The notes below the pieces were generated by a model that saw only the letters and a program-made list of their open reading frames with translations, was not told the origin of the DNA and did no database searches. The position numbers and the translations under genes are program-made. 44,321 nucleotides of DNA from Devosia sp. (GTDB lineage Bacteria > Pseudomonadota > Alphaproteobacteria > Rhizobiales > Devosiaceae): NCBI RefSeq assembly GCF_028290435.1, contig NZ_JAQGJV010000011.1, positions 1 through 44,321 of the forward strand, written 5' to 3'. Shown here piece by piece: positions 8,384 through 15,121 of the stretch (positions within the stretch are counted from its first letter, which is position 1; each line of letters opens with the position of its first letter).

Positions 8384-9393
8384 ACGCCATGACCATGCCT
8401 GCCCCCGAACGCCTGCTCGACGTCAAGGGTCTCAGCATCGAGATCGACACCCGCCGTGGTCCCGCCACCATCGTGGACGGCATCAACCTGCACGTGAACA
8501 AGGGCGAGACCCTGGGCATTGTGGGCGAAAGTGGCTGCGGCAAATCGCTGACCATGCTGTCCCTGATGCGGCTGCTGCCCAACAAGATCAAGGTCAAGTC
8601 CGGCACCGCCAATTTCGCCGGCCGGGACCTGCTCACCATGTCCAAATCCGAGCTGCGCAAGGTGCGCGGCGGCCAGGTCGGGTTCGTGTTCCAGGACCCA
8701 ATGACCTCGCTCAATCCGGTGATGCGCATCGGCGACCAGATCTGCGAGCCGCTGATCTACCACAAGAATATGAAGCGCTCGGATGCCCGTATCCGTGCCA
8801 CCGAACTCCTGCGCCTCGTCGGCATCCCGAGCCCCGCCGAACGCCTCGACGCCTTCCCGCATGAACTCTCCGGCGGCATGCGCCAGCGCGTCATGATCGC
8901 CATCGGCCTAGCCTGCGACCCGGAACTCCTGATCGCCGACGAACCCACCACCGCGCTCGACGTGACCATCCAGGCCCAGATTGTCGATCTGGTGAAGGAA
9001 CTCCGCGTCAAGCTGGGCATGTCCGTTGTCTGGATCACCCATGACCTCGCCCTGATCGCCGGCCTCGTCGACCGCGTCGCCGTGCTCTATGCCGGCACCG
9101 TGGTGGAAGACGCGCCGGTCGAGGAGCTGTTCGCCCGCCCAAGCCATCCCTATACGCGGGGCCTGCTGGCTTCGATCCCCAAACTGAGCGACGTCGCCGC
9201 CAACCGCCTCAGCTCGATCGGCGGCACGCCGCCCGAGCCGGGCCGGCGCCCGCAGGGCTGCCCCTTTGCGCCGCGCTGCCAATTGGCCGAAGACATTTGC
9301 CGCCAATCTGTTCCCCCGCTTGAACCCCTCGGCGGTTCCGGCCCGCATCGCGTTGCCTGCTTTGTCGCCCAGCGCCAGTTGGAGGCCGCATAA
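8380..9393 (+). CDS. ABC transporter ATPase, DppD-like
   Basis: A 337-residue ATPase whose ATG overlaps the previous stop (ATGA). Walker A is GESGCGKS at 49-56, the Q-loop is in FQDPMTSLNP, the signature is LSGGMRQR from 163 and Walker B is LLIADE at 183-188. The C-terminus has the oligopeptide-transporter extension (HPYTRGLL, then CPFAPRCQ with further cysteines). It forms a heterodimer with the next ATPase to power uptake. Confidence 0.93.
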   Translation: MNAMTMPAPERLLDVKGLSIEIDTRRGPATIVDGINLHVNKGETLGIVGESGCGKSLTMLSLMRLLPNKIKVKSGTANFAGRDLLTMSKSELRKVRGGQVGFVFQDPMTSLNPVMRIGDQICEPLIYHKNMKRSDARIRATELLRLVGIPSPAERLDAFPHELSGGMRQRVMIAIGLACDPELLIADEPTTALDVTIQAQIVDLVKELRVKLGMSVVWITHDLALIAGLVDRVAVLYAGTVVEDAPVEELFARPSHPYTRGLLASIPKLSDVAANRLSSIGGTPPEPGRRPQGCPFAPRCQLAEDICRQSVPPLEPLGGSGPHRVACFVAQRQLEAA

Positions 9394-10385
9394 TGCAAGG
9401 CGAACCGCTGCTCAAAATCGAAAACCTGGTCAAGCATTTCAACGTCCGCCTCGGCGCGTTCGGCGAACGTGGTGCGACCGTGCATGCCTTGGACGACGTC
9501 AATTTCGAGATCATCGAGGGCGAGACGCTGTCGCTGGTCGGGGAATCCGGTTGCGGGAAATCCACCACCGGCTTCACCATTTTGAACCTGCACCAGGCCA
9601 CCTCTGGCAAGGTGATCTACAAGGGCGAAAACATCGCCACCTTCGACGACAAGGCGATGCGCCCGCTGCGCCGCGACCTGCAGATCGTCTTTCAGGACCC
9701 CTACTCCACCCTTAACCCGCGCATGACCATCGGCGAGGCGGTGGGCGAGCCCATCCTGTTCCACAAGCTGTGCACCAAGGCCGAACTGCCCGAGCGCATC
9801 AATCGCCTCCTGACCGATGTCGGCCTGCCGCCACGCTTTGCCGGCCGCTATCCGCATGAGCTCAGCGGCGGCCAGCGCCAGCGTGTCGCCATCGCGCGGG
9901 CGCTCGCCTGTGAGCCAAAATTCATCGTCTGCGACGAGGCCATTTCGGCGCTCGACGTATCGATCCAGGCCCAGATCATCAATCTCCTGCTTGACCTGCA
10001 GGAAAAATACGGCCTGACCTACCTGTTCATCGCCCACGACCTGGCTGTGGTCCGCCACATCTCCGACCGCGTCGGCGTCATGTATCTCGGCCGTCTCGCC
10101 GAGCTGGCCACCCGCGAACAGCTCTTCGCCAATCCGCTGCACCCCTATACCAAGGCACTGCTGTCGGCCGTGCCCGAGGCCGATCCGGTGCTGGAGAAAA
10201 CCCGGCACCGTCAGGTGCTGCAAGGCGACGTGCCCAGCCCGCTCAATCCACCGACCGGCTGCCGCTTCCACACCCGCTGCCCGATCGCCCAGGAGGTCTG
10301 CGCGCAGACCATTCCAGAATGGCGGCAGATCGAGCCGGGCCATATGGTGGCATGCCATCTGGTGCCGGGGGGCCTGCACGCATGA
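9393..10385 (+). CDS. ABC transporter ATPase, DppF-like
   Basis: A 330-residue ATPase whose start shares a base with the previous stop (TAATG). It has Walker A GESGCGKST, the Q-loop FQDPYSTLNPRMTI, the signature LSGGQRQRVAIARAL, and the HPYTKALL and CRFHTRCPIA C-terminal oligopeptide extension. Walker B reads FIVCDEAISALD, where the commoner DEPVSALD has an Ala in place of Pro; the catalytic Glu is kept. It partners the DppD-like protein. Confidence 0.93.
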   Translation: MQGEPLLKIENLVKHFNVRLGAFGERGATVHALDDVNFEIIEGETLSLVGESGCGKSTTGFTILNLHQATSGKVIYKGENIATFDDKAMRPLRRDLQIVFQDPYSTLNPRMTIGEAVGEPILFHKLCTKAELPERINRLLTDVGLPPRFAGRYPHELSGGQRQRVAIARALACEPKFIVCDEAISALDVSIQAQIINLLLDLQEKYGLTYLFIAHDLAVVRHISDRVGVMYLGRLAELATREQLFANPLHPYTKALLSAVPEADPVLEKTRHRQVLQGDVPSPLNPPTGCRFHTRCPIAQEVCAQTIPEWRQIEPGHMVACHLVPGGLHA

Positions 10386-11482
10386 CGCTCCGGCTGGCCA
10401 TCATTGCCGATGACCTGACCGGCGCTCTCGATACCGCCACGCCTTTCGTTGCCGCGGGCCTCCGCGTCGCGGTCGCCATCACGCTCGACGGCATTGCCGC
10501 GGCGCTGGCGACCGGCGCCGATATCGTGGCGGTCAACACTGCCTCCCGGGCCCTACCAGCGCTCGAAGCCACGGCCCGCGTCGCGCAAGCCGCAACCGCA
10601 CTCAATGCCGCCAATCCGCCCATCATCCTCAAGAAAATCGACTCCCGCCTCAAGGGTAATCCCGGCGTCGAGGCCCACGCCATTGCCGACATAACTGGCC
10701 GCGCCTCGCTCATCGTCGCCCCCGCCGTGCCGGACCAGCAGCGCCTGACGCAGAATGGCCGCGTCACCGGCCGCGGCGTCGAAAAGCCCATCGATATCGC
10801 GGCGCTCTTCGCCCACAACCACCGCCCGGCCACGGTTATCGACGCTGCAACCCAGGCCGATCTCGACGCCCTCGTCACCACCCAAGACTGGTCCGGCGCC
10901 ATCGCCGTCGGCGCCCGTGGTCTCGGCATCGCCTTCGCCCGCCTGCTCGGTCATCCCGCCCAAGGCCCCGCCCCCTTCGCGCCCGATGCGCAAACCCTCT
11001 TCGCCCTCGGCTCGCGCGATCCGATCACCGACGCCCAGATCGATCACCTGCGCCACTACGGCCTTGTCGCCCTCGAAGCCCCCGCCGGCACCGTCCCGCC
11101 CAATCGGCACCAGCTGCCGCTGGTTCTGCGCTGTTCCGGCCCGCTGACCGACGATCCCGAACAGGTCGCGCGCCGTTTCGGCTCCGGCGTCTCCACCCTG
11201 ATCACAACCGAACAACCCGCCACACTCGTCACCGGCGGCGGCGACACGGCGCTGGCCATTCTGCGCGCCCTCGGCATCACCATGGTCGAGCCGCAGGGCG
11301 AGGCCGCACCGGGCCTGCCATGGTTCTGGATCAACCGCCCAAACCTTCGTCCGCTGCGTTGCGTTGTTAAATCCGGTGGATTCGGCGATACCGGAGTGCT
11401 TGCCAGCTTGCTTGCATCTGCTCCGCAGGCGACACATCTGCAAGGCGACCCGTATCCAGTGACTGCAAGGCTTGGGCAATGA
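10382..11482 (+). CDS. DUF1537 four-carbon acid-sugar kinase family protein
   Basis: The N-terminal IIADDLTGALDTA is the signature of the DUF1537/OtnK-DtnK kinase family, and the C-terminal VKSGGFGDTGVL matches the family's nucleotide-binding tail. Characterised members phosphorylate D-threonate, D- or L-erythronate, or 3-oxo-tetronates at O4. The product would feed the PdxA2-like enzyme encoded at 2698. At 366 residues it is shorter than the usual 400-450. It overlaps both neighbours (ATGA), so it is coupled to the importer genes. The substrate is inferred. Confidence 0.87.
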   Translation: MTLRLAIIADDLTGALDTATPFVAAGLRVAVAITLDGIAAALATGADIVAVNTASRALPALEATARVAQAATALNAANPPIILKKIDSRLKGNPGVEAHAIADITGRASLIVAPAVPDQQRLTQNGRVTGRGVEKPIDIAALFAHNHRPATVIDAATQADLDALVTTQDWSGAIAVGARGLGIAFARLLGHPAQGPAPFAPDAQTLFALGSRDPITDAQIDHLRHYGLVALEAPAGTVPPNRHQLPLVLRCSGPLTDDPEQVARRFGSGVSTLITTEQPATLVTGGGDTALAILRALGITMVEPQGEAAPGLPWFWINRPNLRPLRCVVKSGGFGDTGVLASLLASAPQATHLQGDPYPVTARLGQ

Positions 11483-12222
11483 CGCAACAACCCGATACCG
11501 TCAAAGCCGATGGCGACAAGGCCAGTAAGCCCAACCTGGTCGATCGCGTCTTCGAGCAATTGCGCGAACGCATCCTGTCGGGTGACTACGCCGCCGGCTC
11601 CCGCCTGCCGGGCGAGCACGAACTTTCCGCCGCCCTCAGCGTCTCCCGCCCCGTCGTGCGCGACGCGCTCGGACGTCTGCGCGAAGCCGGCATGGTCTAT
11701 TCCCGCCAGGGCGCTGGCACCTTCGTGGCCGTACAGGAAACGCCGACCTCGGCGCTAAGCTATTCGCCGGTCAAAACCATCGCCGATATCCAGCGCTGCT
11801 ATGAATTCCGCCTGACCATCGAGCCCTTCGCGGCCTATTTCGCCGCCCAGCGCCGCGACGATGCCGCCGTGCAAAAAATCGCCGCCGCCCTGGCCGAACT
11901 GCGCGACGCTACCCGCCACCAGTTGCATCGCACCGATGCCGATTTCCAGTTCCACCGCGCCGTCACCGAGGCCGCCAACAACCACTATTACACCGCCTCG
12001 ATCGACGCCCTGAAGCAACACATCGCCGTCGGCATGCACCTGCACGGCCTGTCGCTGATGGGCCCGCGCATCAAGCTGGAACGCGTGTTCGACGAGCATA
12101 ACGCCATCTACGAAGCCGTCGCCCGCGGCGATGCCGAAACCGCCCGCGACACCATGCGCGCCCACCTCGAAGGCTCTCGCGATCGCCTGTTCGAAGGTAA
12201 AGTGCTCGACCTGTCGTTCTAG
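11479..12222 (+). CDS. FadR/GntR-family transcriptional regulator with FCD domain
   Basis: The 247-residue regulator has a GntR winged helix at about 20-85 (VFEQLRERILSGDYAAGSRLPGE, SRPVVRDALGRLREAGMV, RQGAGTFV) and an all-helical FCD effector domain after residue 95. Histidines in DADFQFHRAV and in the C-terminal half fit the metal site of FCD domains that sense organic and sugar acids. It is the last gene of the rightward operon and overlaps the kinase stop, so it should be co-expressed and autoregulatory. Likely operator: the 4514-4526 palindrome. Confidence 0.92.
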   Translation: MTQQPDTVKADGDKASKPNLVDRVFEQLRERILSGDYAAGSRLPGEHELSAALSVSRPVVRDALGRLREAGMVYSRQGAGTFVAVQETPTSALSYSPVKTIADIQRCYEFRLTIEPFAAYFAAQRRDDAAVQKIAAALAELRDATRHQLHRTDADFQFHRAVTEAANNHYYTASIDALKQHIAVGMHLHGLSLMGPRIKLERVFDEHNAIYEAVARGDAETARDTMRAHLEGSRDRLFEGKVLDLSF

Positions 12223-12229
12223 CCTGCGC

Positions 12230-12257
12230 TTGACATCAGAGCCTGCCGGCCTATTTT
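12230..12257 (+). promoter_or_regulatory. Sigma70-type promoter for the ABC-F gene
   Basis: TTGACA (12230-12235) and TATTTT (12252-12257) are separated by 16 bases, directly after the regulator stop. Transcription would start near 12264, giving an untranslated leader of about 80 bases before the ABC-F ATG. This makes the ABC-F gene independent of the upstream catabolic operon. Confidence 0.55.
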
Positions 12258-12291
12258 CAGCGGACACGCAGCACTGACTGGACGGTACCCA

Positions 12292-12393
12292 ATGGATTTC
12301 ACGATGACCGACTGCCTCACCCGCATCGCCCATCTGGAATCCGCCCATGCCCGCATCGGTTACGCTCAAGCATCTGTCCTACGCCACCCCTGA
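12292..12393 (+). CDS. Short upstream ORF overlapping the ABC-F start (33 codons)
   Basis: An ATG at 12292 opens a 33-codon frame (MDFTMTDCLTRIAHLESAHA and so on) that ends with TGA at 12391, 46 bases inside the ABC-F coding sequence in another frame. It lies in the leader of the promoter at 12230. No strong ribosome-binding site is seen. It may be a regulatory leader peptide that couples or limits ABC-F translation, or simply a chance frame; I cannot decide from sequence alone. Confidence 0.3.
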   Translation: MDFTMTDCLTRIAHLESAHARIGYAQASVLRHP

Positions 12394-13933
12394 CAATCAG
12401 CCGCTTTTCACCGGCCTCGATCTCGCCTTCGGTCCGCTCCGAACGGGCCTGATCGGTCGTAACGGCACCGGCAAATCCACCTTGCTCAGGCTGATCGCCG
12501 GCGAGTTGACCCCCGCCGACGGCAACATCGCCATCAGCGGCAGCCTCGATGTGCTCCGCCAGTCCGTGCAGGTCGATGACGATCAGACCCTCGCCGACCT
12601 GCTCGGCGTCACCGAAGCCCTCGACCGCCTCGTGCGCCTCGAAGCCGGCAACGGCACGATCGAGGACGCCGGCGAAGCTGACTGGACCCTGCCCGACCGG
12701 ATCGCCGCTGCGTTGACGCAAGTGGGCCTGCCCGACCTTGCCCCCGATCGCCTCCTCGGCACGCTCAGCGGCGGCCAACGCACCCGGCTGGCGCTGGCCG
12801 GGCTGATCCTCACCCAACCCGACATGATCCTGCTCGATGAGCCCACCAACAATCTCGACGCCGACGGCCGCGCCGCAGTCGCCGATCTGCTGCGGCACTG
12901 GCGCGGCGGTGCCATCGTGGTCAGCCATGACCGCGAGCTGCTGGCCGAAATGGATGCCATCGTCGAGCTGACCACGCTGGGCGCCCGCACCTATGGGGGC
13001 AATTGGGCGCATTATGCCGAACGCAAGGCGCTCGAACTGGCCTCCGCCGAACATGGTCTGGCCGTGGCCGAACGCAAGGTTGGCGAGATCGACCAGAAGC
13101 TGCAACAGGCCGCCGAACGCAAGGCCCGCAAGGACGGCGCCGGCGTCCGCAAGGGCAAGCGCGGCGACATTCCCAAAATCGTGCTCGGAGCCCGCAAGGA
13201 AAATGCCGAAAACACCGGTGGCGACAATGCCCGCCTAGCCAGCCGCAAGCGGGGCGAAGCCACCGAGGCGCTGAGCGAAGCACGCTCGCAGGTGGAAATC
13301 CTCGCCCCGCTTTCAGTCAAGCTTGCCCCGACTGGTCTCGCCGCTGGCAAGACCATCGTGCAATGCGATAGCCTTACTGGCGGCCCGGTCCCTGACTACC
13401 CGATCATCCGCGACCTCTCCTTCACCTTGATCGGCCCCGAGCGGGTTGCCATCACCGGCCCCAACGGCTCGGGTAAAACCACGCTACTGCGACTGCTCAC
13501 CGGCGCGCTGCCGCCCACCTCCGGCACCGCCCGCATCCTCGGCCGCTATGCCCTGCTCGACCAGACCGTCAGTCTTCTGGACCCCGGTTTGAGCATCCGC
13601 GACAATTTCCGCGCGCTCAATCCCGATGCAGACGAAAACACCGGCCGCTCGGCGCTGGCCCGCTTCATGTTCCGCGCCGACGCGGCACTGCAACTCGTCG
13701 CCAGCCTCAGCGGCGGCGAAATGCTCCGCGCGGGCTTGGCGGCCACCATCGGCGGCACGCGGCCACCCGAACTGCTCATCCTCGACGAACCCACCAACCA
13801 TCTCGACATCGCCGCCATCGAAGCGGTCGAAGCGGGCCTCCGCGCCTATGACGGCGCCTTGCTGGTCATCAGCCACGACCGAAAGTTCCTCGAAAATATC
13901 GGTATCGAGCGGGAGATAGCGCTTGCTCGTTAG
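12347..13933 (+). CDS. ABC-F family ATPase (no membrane domain)
   Basis: The 528-residue protein is two tandem ABC ATPase domains without membrane segments. The first has GRNGTGKST at 37-45, LSGGQRTRLAL near 140 and ILLDEPTNNLD; the second has GPNGSGKTT near 371, LSGGEMLRAGL near 453 and LILDEPTNHLD. The inter-domain linker is basic and alanine-rich (ERKARKDGAGVRKGKRGDIPK), as in ABC-F proteins acting at the ribosomal E site. Members range from housekeeping translation factors (EttA, Uup, YheS) to antibiotic-resistance proteins; I cannot place this one. Ribosome-binding signal is weak, and an upstream ORF overlaps the start. Confidence 0.9.
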   Translation: MPASVTLKHLSYATPDNQPLFTGLDLAFGPLRTGLIGRNGTGKSTLLRLIAGELTPADGNIAISGSLDVLRQSVQVDDDQTLADLLGVTEALDRLVRLEAGNGTIEDAGEADWTLPDRIAAALTQVGLPDLAPDRLLGTLSGGQRTRLALAGLILTQPDMILLDEPTNNLDADGRAAVADLLRHWRGGAIVVSHDRELLAEMDAIVELTTLGARTYGGNWAHYAERKALELASAEHGLAVAERKVGEIDQKLQQAAERKARKDGAGVRKGKRGDIPKIVLGARKENAENTGGDNARLASRKRGEATEALSEARSQVEILAPLSVKLAPTGLAAGKTIVQCDSLTGGPVPDYPIIRDLSFTLIGPERVAITGPNGSGKTTLLRLLTGALPPTSGTARILGRYALLDQTVSLLDPGLSIRDNFRALNPDADENTGRSALARFMFRADAALQLVASLSGGEMLRAGLAATIGGTRPPELLILDEPTNHLDIAAIEAVEAGLRAYDGALLVISHDRKFLENIGIEREIALAR

Positions 13934-13996
13934 GTCGTGATCGGGCCGATTGTAACGCGCGATTGCATCTTGAGTCCGTTTAGGCCAAGGGGAGTC

Positions 13997-15121
13997 ATGT
14001 TTCGTTTTCTCCACAGCTCCGATCTGCATATCGGCAAGCGTTTCGGCAATTTGCCAGAGGATTTGCGCGGCCGGCTGCGCGAGGCGCGCCATGGGGTGAT
14101 CGCACGGCTCGCTGAACAGGCGCGGGCCAACGGCGCCACCACGATCCTCTTGGCCGGCGACACCTTCGATACCGAAACGCCGACGCCCGCCATGCTCCGG
14201 CAGGCCTTGGCCGAAATGGGCCATCACGCCCCGCTACGCTGGATCGTGCTGCCGGGCAATCATGACAGCCTGCTTGCCGACCAATTGTGGGAAGCCGCGC
14301 GTAGCGTCGTGCCGGACAATGTCACGCTGGCCCTACGCGCCGAGCCTGTGACCGTGGCCCCCGACGTCGTCGTGTTGCCCGCCCCCTGCACAGCGCGGCG
14401 ACCGGGCCGCGACCTGACCGAGTGGATGAGCAGTGCAGCGACTGCCGACGGCACCATTCGCCTCGGCCTCGCCCATGGCGCTATCCAGGATTTTTCCGAG
14501 GACGCCGCCGCCTCCGACGTTATCGCGCCCAACCGCGCCGTCCGTGCCGGCCTTGATTATCTGGCGCTCGGCGACTGGCACGGCCAGGTCACCGTCAACG
14601 AGCGCACGCGCTATAGCGGCACCCCCGAGCCCGACCGCTTCAAGCATGACAAGCCGGGACAGGCCTTGCTGGTCTCGATCGCCGGGCCGGGCAGCCTGCC
14701 GGAGATAACACCGGTCGATACCGCCGCCTTCGCCTGGCGCACAATGCCCCTGCACCTGCTGGGCGACGAGGACAGCGCCATGGCGCTGGACGCCCTACTG
14801 CCCGCCGCGCCGCTACGCCGCCAAACCCTGTTGCGCATTGCCGCCTCCGGCCGCACTCGACTGGGTGGACGCACCGCGCTCGTGGCCTCAGCCGAAACCG
14901 CCTCACACGACTTCGCCCATTTCGAACTCGATGAAACCGACTTGGCCATGGATTGCGAAAGCGACGATCTCGACCTGATCGACCGCGCCGGTGCCCTGCG
15001 CGAGGCAGCGCAGGCTTTGCTGATGGAAAGCGATGACCCGACTCGCTCCACCGTCGAGCGCGACATCGCCCGCGCCGCTCTCGTCCGGCTGTTCAGCTAC
15101 GCGGAGGCGGTCGAGCCATGA
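13997..15121 (+). CDS. DNA repair exonuclease subunit, SbcD/YhaO-like metallophosphoesterase
   Basis: A 374-residue calcineurin-type phosphoesterase with the di-metal motifs in order: DLHIG near 10, GDTFD near 54, GNHD near 91, AHG near 161 and LGDWH near 193. The usual last motif is GHxH; here it is GDWH, as in the YhaO branch. AGGGGAG lies two bases before the ATG at 13997; the longer frame to 13937 lacks such a site. The gene overlaps the next, an SMC-type ATPase, by ATGA, the standard Mre11-Rad50 arrangement. It should be the nuclease half of a DNA-end processing complex. Confidence 0.87.
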   Translation: MFRFLHSSDLHIGKRFGNLPEDLRGRLREARHGVIARLAEQARANGATTILLAGDTFDTETPTPAMLRQALAEMGHHAPLRWIVLPGNHDSLLADQLWEAARSVVPDNVTLALRAEPVTVAPDVVVLPAPCTARRPGRDLTEWMSSAATADGTIRLGLAHGAIQDFSEDAAASDVIAPNRAVRAGLDYLALGDWHGQVTVNERTRYSGTPEPDRFKHDKPGQALLVSIAGPGSLPEITPVDTAAFAWRTMPLHLLGDEDSAMALDALLPAAPLRRQTLLRIAASGRTRLGGRTALVASAETASHDFAHFELDETDLAMDCESDDLDLIDRAGALREAAQALLMESDDPTRSTVERDIARAALVRLFSYAEAVEP

